Below are positions 46,192 to 57,337 of a stretch of DNA of 64,000 nt, one piece after another; the stretch's first letter is position 1; every line of letters starts with the position of its first letter. The notes beneath the pieces were generated by a model that saw nothing but the letters and a program-made list of their open reading frames with translations, was not told where the DNA came from and searched no databases. The DNA comes from Lepidodermella squamata (lineage: Eukaryota; Gastrotricha): contig JBLDXI010000009.1 of the NCBI GenBank assembly GCA_047495785.1, positions 3,596,001-3,660,000 of the forward strand. Direction: 5' to 3'. Made by a program: the position numbers and the translations under genes.

Positions 46192-47773
46192 GCCTCGTCT
46201 ATTACTACTTCTTTTTCTTCTATAATAATTACTACCTTAAAATCCGCCGTCGGTCGTTGAGATGAACACTAATAATATTAAATTCTAGCCATAAATGATA
46301 ATTGAGAAAATGGATGTAATAAAGTTTATGCTTGTTAGCTATGAATTCTGAGCGCTACGCCCTTTTTGTGACATGATGGTCTTCGTTTTTTCTCTGTCAA
46401 TTTTTGATTTCTCGTTTTCAAAAGCGCGCTTCTTTACTACAAGTGGTTTGACGTGCTCCCACATTCATACACACTGCCTTTTATTAGGATAATCGATTGT
46501 TGAGTGTAACGAGATAACCTTTAGCTGCCTCACCTTTTAAGATGGAATACAACCGACCCTTGCCGCAATTTTGACCGTGACTGTTGCCACGCTTTTTCTT
46601 CTCGCTTGTCATCATTATAATTATTCTATGGTGCTTAGGGTGCCTATCCTCTACGATTGTCCTTTACTCCCGTATTTATGCCGTTTTTTGCTGCTTGCTA
46701 TTATGGGATAAGTTGAACTTTCGCAACTGGGACACGAGTTGAAAATTTTCGATTTGCAAAATTACACGTGCAAAATCTTCAACTGCCAACATCCGCGAAT
46801 TTTCCTCTCAATAAAACACACCGCCTTAAATAAATTAACGCACTCAAATTTACCTGTTTCTCTCAACTAATGACTAATCTTTGTGCTATTAAGCAAAAAT
46901 TATATCTTGCCTAGGCTAAAATTATTCCATTCATGGAAATCAAAATTCACGATATATGATAAAACCCGGGTTTTTTGAAAACTCGTCATTTGACACGCGC
47001 TTCAAACTGAAAATCTAGTACTTGTTGTTTTACATACGATACATTTATGGCAAATTATATTGATAAAAAACCAGTCAAAAATTGAAATTCGGTTCATTCT
47101 ACGTTAGCTTCTTACTGCGACTGCGGCTCACTTATTTCAATCTTATAATCGCTAATTTAAAAATTCCTTCATATTATAGCTACTAAGCCTCGGGATGTCA
47201 TCATACGTTTCTTTGCTTTTTCGTTCGATGAGAATAGTCATGAAAGCTGCGCATTTCTTATTTCAGTATGTATGGTGAGAATGACTGAATGAAACTTTGT
47301 TGCTTGAGAGAATGCGCGTCTGTGTCACCTTATTAAATGCGTCCGATGTTAACAACATTGATCATATCAATTGCACGTGTTCATTGTCTATATAGTATAA
47401 AAAAGGAAAAAACAATAATTATTTGTAGTGCAAACTATACGCGAAATAAACTTTATTACTTGAAACATTTTCCCTGGATTTTTACTGACATTTTCCGATG
47501 AAAGAGTAGCGGTGGTGAAGAAGCTTTTGCAGCTGAAAATTGAAATCGAAAATGAAGCTTTTTTACGTTCGATCTCCCGCGAGTTGAACGCCGATGAAGT
47601 CTTGAATGAAGCTAAATATGGAAAAACGAATCTTTCGATTTCATTCTTTAAATTCGAAAGCCTGATCAACTGATTTTACAGTATCCGGAACCGAAGAACA
47701 AAGCAGAAAGCAACAAAATACCAAAATAGATTACTGAATTTAACTGTTTTTTTAAAGTTTTCATGCGGAAATT
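46192..47773. other. Region between convergent alpha-spectrin and the PPxY membrane gene
   Basis: The left part is spectrin 3' UTR, with AATAAA at 46318-46323. The rest shows no coding homology or repeat that I can name. Confidence 0.5.
46318..46323 (+). terminator. Polyadenylation signal of alpha-spectrin
   Basis: AATAAA lies 127 nt after the stop, followed by a GT-rich stretch. Confidence 0.6.
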
Positions 47774-48466
47774 CTATCCAAAATTCACATCACAGCAGTT
47801 CTTTGAGCCAAAACCTTGTTGGTTTGGCGGACCGTTTTGCATATTCATCACATTCCGAAGTGGAGGAGTTTGCTCAGGTAGCATTTTGAGGTCCTTCTGT
47901 TGCGCTGCAGAGGGAACTTGTGTTCCCGATGACACTGAGCCGTACTTTATCGGCTCTGATTGCCGATTCGACCGAACGATGGCGCATACTGCGCAGATAA
48001 CAAGCACTGCTCCCAAATAGCTGATGATAGACAAAATAATGGCACGCCGATAACGAACACGCATCGGGTACTCGCGTATCATTTGCTCGCTGGCACCGTT
48101 TATGATGGCTCTTTCTGGTTCCACTTTATCATTCGTAGGTTGTTTCCATCCGAAGTAAACTGCTGGAATTGCAATGAAAAGAAACCCGGTGAAAATGGAT
48201 AGAACCGACATTGCCCTAGCGCAGTTCTGCATATTTGCAAAGGAACATAGCCATAACGATTTGCCACAGCATGGATCCGCGTTTAACCCGCCCTGGTCGA
48301 TTCGCAAATTCGAGACCTCGCCACAGCCTTCAGAATTATTGCCTAAATTCCGCGAGGAGCTTGGCGAAGCTGAAGCCACCTCTTTGTAAGGTGGTGGTGG
48401 TGGTGACTGATAGGGAGGTAGTGGGTCAGGCTCTGCGGCCATTCTCAATTTCTCGCTAGCTAACAT
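47774..48466 (-). CDS. PPxY-bearing two-pass membrane orphan A
   Basis: A single exon encodes 230 aa of unrecognised family. The N-terminal 40 residues contain LPPYQSPPPPPYKEVASAS, with two PPxY-type motifs that could bind WW domains such as those of Nedd4-type ligases. A Cys-rich stretch (DPCCGKSLWLCSF) precedes a first membrane helix (LSIFTGFLFIAIPAVYF, about residues 90-106). A basic segment RVRYRRAI leads into the second helix (ILSIISYLGAVLVICAVCAI, about 143-162). The tail is polar and ends FGSKNCCDVNFG. The layout (PPxY tail and hairpin membrane core) recalls NEDD4-adaptor proteins, but I see no sequence proof. A shorter tandem paralogue lies 470 nt upstream. Confidence 0.65.
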   Translation of the reverse strand: MLASEKLRMAAEPDPLPPYQSPPPPPYKEVASASPSSSRNLGNNSEGCGEVSNLRIDQGGLNADPCCGKSLWLCSFANMQNCARAMSVLSIFTGFLFIAIPAVYFGWKQPTNDKVEPERAIINGASEQMIREYPMRVRYRRAIILSIISYLGAVLVICAVCAIVRSNRQSEPIKYGSVSSGTQVPSAAQQKDLKMLPEQTPPLRNVMNMQNGPPNQQGFGSKNCCDVNFG

Positions 48467-48936
48467 GCTTTCGGTATTTACGCGAATTCGTTAGATCTAA
48501 GCCCAGACATAATGCGCAATGACAGAATATGCGTAATTTATTCTGGATGGGTCATTTGCCCATTTTTAACGGATGTTTACTAGGTATTTACGTAGTTATT
48601 GATTGGTTCAGCTATTGGTAGTTAAATTATTCACGCCAGTTCAAAAATGCAAAAATAATCGATCTACCAAGTAAACATCTCCCGTTCAATAATGTTCAAC
48701 TTTTTATTTGATATTCGAGCACCGGTTATCAAGAAATTCACGAGCCCCGCTCTTCTAGTTTAACATTTAACATGATTGACGATTCGAAAGGAACAAAAAT
48801 AGCAACAAATACCATAAACTGTGACAAAATGTTGAGTAGTTTATGCCGAAGTTTCAGAGTTGTCCCAACTTGAGTCCTTGAGTTGTCGCAGCAACTCGTT
48901 ATGCCGAGACTGTTGTTAGTAGCTATGCCGCTTGGT

Positions 48937-49266
48937 TTATTCATCTTCATAATCTATGGTGGACCAGTTTACCCAAACAGCGAAGAAGAGCAGTGCGGAA
49001 AAGGAAGACAAAGCCAGCGCTATTCTAGCACAGCTGTGCAGGTTTTCCAAGTGCCGCAGCAATAACGAATTTTTGCTGTCTTCAATTTGTAACGCCTCCA
49101 CGTCTCGCCGATGCGAAGCTCGACCGCAACCGCAGAGACTTTTATTTTGATTTCGTGAGGGGCATGCCGAAGCTGAAGCCACTTTTATTATGTAATGTGG
49201 TGGCGGCAGTAAGGGATAGGGAGGCAGGGAACCCAACTCTGAGGCCGTTATCTCGCCGGCCACCAT
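48937..49266 (-). CDS. PPxY-bearing membrane orphan B, short paralogue
   Basis: A single exon encodes 109 aa and is a diverged tandem copy of the neighbouring gene. Shared elements in order are SLPPYPLLPPPHY (orphan A: PLPPYQSPPPPPY), KVASASACPSRN (orphan A: EVASASPSSSRN), a GCGRAS block, and ENLHSCARIALALSS leading into one membrane helix (orphan A: ANMQNCARAMSVLSI). It stops shortly after that helix at STIDYEDE, so the second helix and tail are missing. The gene could be a functional short form, an intron-containing gene whose second exon I cannot find, or a truncated pseudogene. Confidence 0.5.
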   Translation of the reverse strand: MVAGEITASELGSLPPYPLLPPPHYIIKVASASACPSRNQNKSLCGCGRASHRRDVEALQIEDSKNSLLLRHLENLHSCARIALALSSFSALLFFAVWVNWSTIDYEDE

Positions 49267-50580
49267 GCTTAGGGTTGACGAAAATGTTTGCTGCGTTTTA
49301 TATTGTTATTTGCATATAAAAGTGCAAAGTGAGAGCTTCAGACAGTTTTTTTGAAGACCCAGCCAAACTGTCTGGTATTATAATATTGATCAAACGTCCA
49401 CCAGGGTGTTTTGGCAAAATTGCCTGGAATAATTGATGAATAGTCCAAAAATATCTCAGCTGTGGCAACGCGTTAGCATGTTTTGGCGCATGTGATCGAA
49501 ATTGGGCTTTCTTTGTTCAATGGCTGTTCATCTCTATTCCAGGTAAAGCAAAAATGCGTATCTATAGCCACAGAATTAGAAGCCATTATGATTCAGAAAC
49601 ATCAGCCACCTAAAATGTACTTGACGGTTGCTGATGAATTTTAGGGGCAGAGCTTTAGTGGTATTTCAAGGTAAACTCATCATTCATCTGCGTTTGAATT
49701 GTGCAAATTAACAACAAAAAGCAGTAATTTTTATCATATAACTTTCAGCCTTCTTGTATGGCGGAATTGAGGCTCAGCGCGTGTCCCAACTTGAGTCTTG
49801 GCCTCATGTCTTTTGTTAGCTAGCCTGTCTAGAAACACTGGGGCAAAACGGAACGAAGCAGCGAATGGCACTTGCTCGAGAGAAGAAGGAATCTCATTTC
49901 TCGAAATTTCCCTATTTGTCCTAAAATTTACCTAGATCGCGTATTCCACTATTTGTTTCATTTTGTTAGTTCATTACACTCGATGATTCTCGGCTAAAAA
50001 ACCTAGATATGCTATGAGCTTTGTAACTTTAGTTTCATCTTCAATTGAAGCTAATTAAATGTCGAGTGCATTATGAATAAAAGATACCTTAAATCTTGAA
50101 TTCAACGAGTACTTGAAGCAATTGATTCGCACTGGTGGAAATGGATGCGCCCGTGAAATGGCTCCAGATAACAAATATGAAATAATACTCGTAGAATATA
50201 CATGTTACAAGCCTTGTATCAAGCGCAGCTTATCGCTGTCTAATTAAGATACCTGAGTTGCCAAACGGCAGCTAATTAACCGCCAACGCGCGCCTTGTAC
50301 CTGGATGTATGAATATCTTTTTATGACGACGATATTTTTACGAATTTTTCGAAAAAATAATAAAACAATGAAATAGCGTGCGCACGGAGGTGTGGGGCTT
50401 TTATTTAGACGAACTAGCCTTTTGTTCAATAAACAACCAACATATGACAGCCGTGTTATTTTGTTGCAATCGGCGCATCATCATCGCCACCGCGGCAAAG
50501 CCCGTGTTGCTGTTGCTGCTGCTCTCTTCTCGGCGCGACGCATTAGACGCAGTTTATTTACAAGTAGTCATCGAAAACTC
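49267..50580. other. Divergent region between orphan B and the EB-module gene
   Basis: No coding homology or repeat was recognised. It should contain the promoters of both flanking genes. Confidence 0.5.
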
Positions 50581-53500
50581 ATGAGGACATTATTACAGGT
50601 AAAACAAACCGAACGCTCGTATTTAACGCCCTTAATTAACATTATTTTCATAACAAAAAATCTATCAATCAACTTTTAGGTAGCGTCGACTTGCTTATTG
50701 GCAGTTTTAGTGCGTAACGCAGGTCAGTGATGCGTGACATCGTTAATTAACAGCCACCTTAATAACGATATTTTTGCAACTCAGCTGGTTTCAGCGGCGA
50801 TTCGTGTTCGAAAAATGCCGATTGCGGTCAGAATGAAGTCTGCTCGTTTTACGATGAGCAATTCGCACCGTGGATGTGGCCGCCGTGTCCTCATTACGGC
50901 AAGTGCGCGTGCGTGGACGGCACGGTCAACGTCAACTCGCGCTGTTTAGCCTGTGAGTCTCGTGCCGCCTTAATTAATCGATTAGTTAATTACTCGACTA
51001 TTTCTATATCAAGATGTCAACCTCAACTTGTATGACAAGTGTACCAATGCGGCGAATGAACGCTATCAGACCCCGGAGCAGATCTGCGACGGGCGTCAAG
51101 TCGTCTGCAACAAACCCACATACGTCGTGAGTTTAAAATTAAAATTAAAATTAAAATTAAAATTAAAATTAAAATTAAAATTAAAATTAAAATTAAAATT
51201 AAAATTAAAATTAAAATTAAAATTAAAATTAAAATTAAAAAATTAAAATTAAAATTAAAATTAAAATTAAAATTAAAATTAAAATTAAAATTAAAAAATT
51301 TCATATTTAAGGATGCAAACGGCTATTGCCAACTTGCGCCTCCTCCTCCCACTCGTCCAGTCGCCACAATTCGTGTGACACCGGCGCCTCTGGTCTTCAC
51401 GGCGGCGCCCGCGCCAATTTTCCGCACATCGCCTGCGCCAGTTGTCCAGACCGTGTTTTACCGAGACACGTGCGACAATCGCGGCTATACCCGCTGCGAT
51501 TCAACTAAAGGCCTGTGTTGCCAAAATACCGGCGGTTCAGGCACATCGCCCTACATGCAGTGCCTGTGCTGTAATAAGCAGCACGTTTACGACGAGCAGT
51601 TGATGAACTGCCGGCCGAGAATCTACGGCGATTTGTGCGTTGAGGATGAGGAGTGCAACAGCGGCCTGATCGCGAGCCAGGGCTACGAGTGCCGATTTGG
51701 ACGGTGCCGATGCCAGGCTGGTTACGACCCGGTCGATAACATGTACTGGAACGAGGGATCTCGCACAACGCTGTCCCGCCGCATTTGCGTCATCAACAGT
51801 TCGTTACTTGAAACTCGCAAAATTTTCGTTAATTTTTTGGTATAATTTAGCGGCTGTTACCTGGGTTCCAACCGGGCTGCAGTGCACGATGAACCCGGAG
51901 CAATGGAGCCAGTACCAAAGCACCCGCGTTTGCCATAGCCGTGCCTTCTGCCACCAATGCTTCCGCGAGCGAGCGGCTGCCAACTCGACAGTCGCCACCA
52001 CTGGCCCGGTTATGGGCACATGCCGCGAGTTGGTTTGCCAGACCGATACCGACTGCCAGTCTGGCATGGTATGCAACCACTGGAACTTGCTGGTAGACCC
52101 GCCCTGCGACAACGGCATGTGCGACTGCGCTGGTCCATCTAATGGCCAGTACATGGACAGATTCAGCCGTTGTGCGCCATGTGAGTCTCCTTAATTTTTC
52201 CATAATACCTGAAATTCCGCGATTTTCTTTTACACCAGATAGAGGACTCATGCTAGGCGATCGTTGCATGACCGCCGGAATCCACCCGTGGTTTACGAAG
52301 AACGAAGTCTGGGACGAGGCGTCCCAAACATGTGTCGAGGACGGACTGGGCCAAAATGGTTACGCCGGTTACTCCCACGGTGTTGTAAAATGCACCCTTC
52401 CTTTAGTCGAGGTTAATTGGGTCAAATTACGAAAAAAAATCGCATTTTTTTAATTGATGCATTTTAGGATTATAACGGCAACTGCGTTCGCAACGACGAT
52501 TTGGGTGGCATTTTGTTCATTTACCGATCGTACAGCGACAACTGCGACGATGCCGATCTTCGCATTCCTCGCACGGTGTGCGACTCGCGACTTGGCCTGG
52601 TTTGCCGCAACCGCAAGTGCGACTGCCCGGCTCAAAGCCGCATGTTCTGGGACGGTACCAAGTGCCGCATGCGTAATTATCCACATTTTCTCTAAAAATT
52701 CGAAGTTTCAATTTCCAATTTTTTTAAGGTGACTACGGCGACCCCTGCACCAACACGGGTGATTGCCAGACTGGTACCTACTACCCGACCCCGTCGGCTG
52801 TAGTCTGCTCTCAGGGCCTCTGCGTCTGCGGCTCCGGCTACACTGCTATTGACCTTGGAGCGTCGCCCATGTCGCCGGCTCCAGCGGTTGGCCGCCGCTA
52901 CTGCTTCCGCAGCTACACTCTGGTCACTAAGGGCAGCGAGTGCCACCTCGACCCGGCTAGCTACGCCAAGCAGCAGGGTCTCTACAAATCTGACCCGGCC
53001 TTGATCTGCACTTCAGGCACTTTCTGCATGCGGTGCCCAGCTGATATGAAGCCTGATGACGAGGCGCGAGGCATTTGCCGTGAGTTTTACTCAATAAATA
53101 AAATTATAAAAAATCATATTTAAAATTAAAATATTTAAAATTTCAAATTCAAATTTCAAATTTCAAAAAATTTCAAAAAAATTAAAGAAAAATTAGAAAA
53201 ATAATTTTTGCTAATTTTTCTGATCATTTTAATTTCGATATTCCTCATTAGTTAGAATTATTATTTGTAATTCCCAAAATGTAAATTTTTAAATGATTAA
53301 AAATTTAAATTTTAGGCACTTTCACACCCATGAGCAAGGCTGTCCCAGGCCCTGGTGGTGCCGTGGTCATCCAGCAGGCTCCGCAGCAAAACTGCACAGC
53401 TGCTATTCAAGCAGCGCTGTCAGACTGGCGAAATTCTGGCAACATGTTAGCAAATTCGCCGATCACCATGGCGCCGCTAATGATGGGCGGCGCGCAGAAC

Positions 53501-53641
53501 AGCGCGTTGAACCCGCCAACCGGCGAACCGTTCGGCTCGTCATCGATCAGAATCGACTGGCGCGGCGTGTCGTTCGATGTCCGAACTTACGTCTACGTGG
53601 TGAACAACGGATCACAACCGCGAGCCTCGTCATTCCCTTAG
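50581..53641 (+). CDS. Secreted cysteine-rich EB-module protein
   Basis: Ten exons (50581-50598, 50680-50722, 50785-50952, 51014-51126, 51312-51798, 51851-52180, 52239-52411, 52468-52672, 52729-53079, 53316-53641) join in phase to give 737 aa. The first two tiny exons encode a signal peptide (MRTLLQVASTCLLAVLVRNA). It is followed by repeated EB-type units with regular Cys spacing, such as DSCSKNADCGQNEVC ending KCACVDGTVNVNSRC, then YGDLCVEDEECNSG ending CRCQAGYDP, TDTDCQSGMVC ending MCDCAGPS, and CDSRLGLVCRNRKCDCP. A Pro/Thr/Ala-rich linker lies in exon 5. The last 100 residues lack Cys. The protein is probably extracellular (cuticle, matrix or defence); the function is unknown. The very short first exons make the start the least certain part. 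The exon 5 donor (GTTCGT) is weak. Confidence 0.78.
51132..51297. repeat. (TTAAAA)n hexanucleotide array filling an intron
   Basis: About 27 near-perfect TTAAAA units, with one or two 1-2 nt phase slips (for example near 51240), occupy almost all of the 185-nt intron between exons 4 and 5 of the EB-module gene. Confidence 0.95.
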
Positions 53642-54462
53642 AAAATTAGCCTCCTCATACACTCGTTTTAACCCATCTTATACGTTTGCTTAGGCCTGCC
53701 TTTAAGGTGGCACTTAAAAATTGAATCAGTTGTGCCTTTATTTGATGCTACGTATAACACATTGGAAAGCTCAGTAAAAATTCAGTTAATGGCTTTAAAT
53801 CGATATTGTCTGATCGTAATAAAAATGACCCTATATCTGACAGATTTTTTCTCGCAATAAAGAATCACTTTACAGAAATGCGATTTAAACCTGCGTTCTT
53901 GATTTGTGAAAGGTAAATGCGATGTTTCGAGGAGAATTCGAGAAACTCCAGTAATTTCCAAAAATAGGCTGAAATTTCAAGGGCGAATCTTGAAGCGCAT
54001 GAATGAAAGTCCAAAATTATTCGCCAATTGTCCAATGTTGGGCAAGCACGTTTCAATTACAAACAAAAATAAAAATAGGAAAACGACCAACATTTGCAGA
54101 AAAATCACAGATTACTTTTCCTATTTTTGCCTATTTTTCGTTCAAAATTTCAGGATTTTTCCATTTTCTCTTGGTTTAACAGGATCAGGACCAAATAAGG
54201 TTTTCAAGTCCAGAGAGGTCAAACACGCCGGTCAGAAAAGAGCCAACAAATTTACAATTTATTTAAGCGAAATATAAATTATTATTCTGTTGTCCATCTC
54301 CAGGTCAGTTTTATATGAATCATTCGCTAGTGACATTCAGGCCTGCCGTAAAATTGAAATAATCTGCCGTTGTTGAAATTGACGCAGGAGTTGAACTCAG
54401 CGAAACTTCGTACATTCGGCGCTCGCTTGCTGAGAGATCAACCAAAATTAAGAAATAGGTTG
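53642..54462. other. Convergent 3' region between the EB-module and receptor genes
   Basis: Two AATAAA sites (53818-53823, 53856-53861) fit the EB-module gene. A reverse-strand AATAAA at 54258-54263 fits the receptor gene. Nothing else was recognised. Confidence 0.5.
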
Positions 54463-56864
54463 TCACTGCTCCGAGAAGCTTTCAAAACATGAATATATTA
54501 TTTGGTACGGTAACATAGCTAAACAAAATACCGCCATTATGGTATCCTTCCGCAGGTACAGGATGTTAAGGAATGTTAGAGAGATAGGCTCTGACCCGCA
54601 TTGACTCAACAGAACTAGAAGCTATTAGAAATAACGAATTTTTTAGGGGTAAAAATTCACGTCTTATAAGGCGAACAAACCTTAACCCCCGAAAAAGAGT
54701 TTTGATCGTCGAATAGGCAGTGCGATTGAACGTGATACAAAGCGTCTCGAACACCCTGGGCCTTCGCGTGGAGGAATGCTGACGTCACGAGGTGACACAT
54801 AAGGAACATGAAACACGCGCTTGACCACGCTACTAAGGTTAATCGCATCAGGTAATCATCATCGCCCCACCCGACCTGGTAAAGCATGGCTAGAAATCCG
54901 TAAAATCCGAAGGATATAGTAACAGCTACACAGAGACGCGTTACTTGATCTAAACGCTTCACGTTACACGTTAAAATTCGATGCCCCCGGCGGATGCATT
55001 CGACCTCTAATAGGAAAATTCTTCGATTTTGCTGCTCCAACAGCTTTGAATTGTTGTCACTCGTCACGCTAGCCACTTCTTCGTCCTCGGCTTCCTCCTC
55101 GAAATCGTCGGCGAGACGGCTCTGCGCTGTTATGAAATTCCTCAAATGGTTGAATCGGCTTGCGAATTCAAGAGTCAGGCAAATGATGAAACCAGTTATA
55201 AGACCGGACGTGGAATCTGAGATGAAGGATAGGAAGCAAACGAAGACAATGCTTGCCATGTAGTAAGTATCGTATTCAGGGTCTTTGAAGACGTAGTAGA
55301 AAGGAGCGACCATCGGCCCGAACAACGTCTTCCGCAATGTCGCTGCCATGGTTATCAGCGCGTTGTTCGAGAATATAAACAGCCAGGAAAATACGTGAAT
55401 AACTGCCATGAAAATAAATTGAATTATTATCTGAATTTAGCAGTGGTACATCTCTGGTATAAAACTTTCTTGATCAACGGTCAGCAGTTATTTTGCCGAT
55501 ATATTTCTGGTCATGTCTATAGGGTTCCAGCACTAGAATTTCCAAAACTTTGATTTGATAAGTTTCACGCGTCTTCCCTAGTATCTGAATTTGTCCTATA
55601 CCATGCCTAACCAGTTGATCCCACCCAGTCGCTAATAATCATCCATCCTCAAAAGTGGGTAGCTCAGGGTTGAGGGGTCAAGTCGGTTCGGAATAATGAA
55701 AAATGAGCAAACGAAGCGAGCTACAGCAAACGTTAATTTTCTCATTCTTCAAAATTTCGAGGTCGTTATATAGGAACCATATAGAGAAAAAAACGGTCAT
55801 TTGTTTCTCTATGATAGGAACAAATTCGATATTTCTATAAGGATTCATTCACGAGCTATCATTCAATCCGCAGAGCCAATATCGATTCCAAGTATCGTTT
55901 ATATTAATCGATGATTTTGTTTAATATCAGAAGACTTGGAAGCATTGATGCGGTCAGCGAATGGTAACAGGTGGGTAAAAAAACTAGGGCGCCAATTTCG
56001 ACCCATAATCAGTCGAACAAGCCGAAATTTCAAAGAATCTAAACATTTACTCTGCTGGAACCTCAATTTGACTGGGAAAAATATTTCGACCTTTTAGTGT
56101 CAATTATATTTGCACAAATTTCAAAATATTAATCTGTCTGAACTCACTCTCAGCGTTTCCCTGGGTGAAACGTTTTTTTGTAAAAAAATGCAACTATCGA
56201 AAAGCCCTGGAAAAGGTGGATGGAGACTTTTTATAGGTAAAAATAAGTGCGGCGATTTATGTGTGATTTTTTCCGCATGGCCGCATCTTAAACATGAAGT
56301 CTTGGAATTTAGCCTAGGCTCTTGACAATTTCTATAGATTTCTCAAACATCTTAATTACAGGTGAACATGATTTAACGATAGTAATTTGGTAAAAATTTA
56401 CAAAAAATAAGTCTTGATCGACGTTTTGTGAACAGAGAGTTGCGATTTCTCCAAAAAGAGTCCCAAAACAAGACGCGAATAGCCCCACGGCCGGACTTAT
56501 TACCCATCAGCATGTTGTTAACATCAAGCAATTCGAAAATTTCCAACCATCTGTCCGAGCCTTTGCAGTAGGTAAGGCCGAGGAAAATTGTTCGCAGCGA
56601 AGCGCACATGAGGTAGTAGCCCGCTATCATTCCAGCGTAACTTAAACTAGCGACGCGGTTCGGAACGTAGTAGAAAAGCATCATCTCACGGAGGCAGTTG
56701 AGCCAGCAGAAGAAGCACAAGCTGAACGGGTAGATGTAGTGCCAAAATAGATACTTTTCCGGCTTTTCATCTCTCCGGCGCCATCTTTTGAGCGAAACTG
56801 TTGGGTAAAGGCCACACAATTGCATGGACACTAGAATAGGGTAAAAATCGTCTCTAAAACCCAT
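54463..56864 (-). CDS. Gustatory-receptor-like seven-transmembrane chemoreceptor
   Basis: Three exons (56402-56864, 54681-55402, 54463-54621) join in phases 1 and 0 to give 447 aa, usual for the insect-type GR superfamily. The N-terminus MGFRDDFYPILVSMQLCGLYP is like the start of GR proteins. Helices 1 and 2 (YIYPFSLCFFCWLNCL; YAGMIAGYYLMCASLRTIF) are followed by a basic loop, helices 3-4 (IHVFSWLFIFSNNALITM; MASIVFVCFLSF), an acidic loop and helices 5-6. The last exon has LTFLNILYLRKDTIMAVF and AMLPYQIIYSCFE, where GR proteins place their conserved final helix. C. elegans relatives (LITE-1, GUR-3, EGL-47) sense light or peroxide; the ligand here is unknown. The 999-nt first intron and its donor (ATTTTTT/GTAAAT) are the weakest join; an alternative phase-1 donor lies in ATGGGTAATAAG. 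Confidence 0.72.
55403..56401 (-). other. First intron of the receptor gene
   Basis: This is about 1 kb of AT-rich DNA with no coding homology seen. One plus-strand ORF of 71 codons inside it has no recognisable similarity. Confidence 0.55.
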
Positions 56865-57308
56865 GATGTATATAGCAGTATAATATTTTGATCTGACTGA
56901 ATTGTCTGCCGCGTTTTACATTGCGAATCAATTTTTTCAATTTTCGCAACCGCCCAAGTGGAATGAATTTCACGACCACATAATTATTCATACCACTCAT
57001 GATTATTTTATTATAGGAAATCATTGCAGTTCGGCTGAAAATGAGGCACGAGTTGAAGCGTGACGAGTGGTGTCATAATAATCGCGAATACATATGCAAT
57101 TAATATATAAATCTCTCGGTGCATGCAAGGTATAGCCAACTGCCAACTGTCTCGGGAAATTTTCATATTGAGTTTTATTTTACGGCGATTCACAGGTCTT
57201 TTGAATTCCGGATCGATCGATCTTCCTTTCTTCCCTTTTTATCTTCCTATTCTTCATATTCTTCTTCCTTCTTCCTACTCTTTCTCAATGAAAAAATGCA
57301 ACTCAACG

Positions 57309-57327
57309 TTTATTATTTAATTTTATT
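57309..57327 (-). terminator. Two polyadenylation signals of the P450 gene
   Basis: Reverse-strand AATAAA occurs at 57322-57327 and 57309-57314, 10 and 23 nt after the stop codon. Confidence 0.5.
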
Positions 57328-57337
57328 GAAAAAACTG

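Noticed and set aside
51023-51304. Long reverse-strand ORF of alternating Phe-Asn and Ile-Leu
   Set aside because: It is a translation of the TTAAAA intronic repeat, not a gene.
53906-54277. 123-codon plus-strand ORF after the EB-module gene
   Set aside because: It is 3' flanking sequence with Lys/Asn/Phe-rich low-complexity translation and no recognisable similarity.
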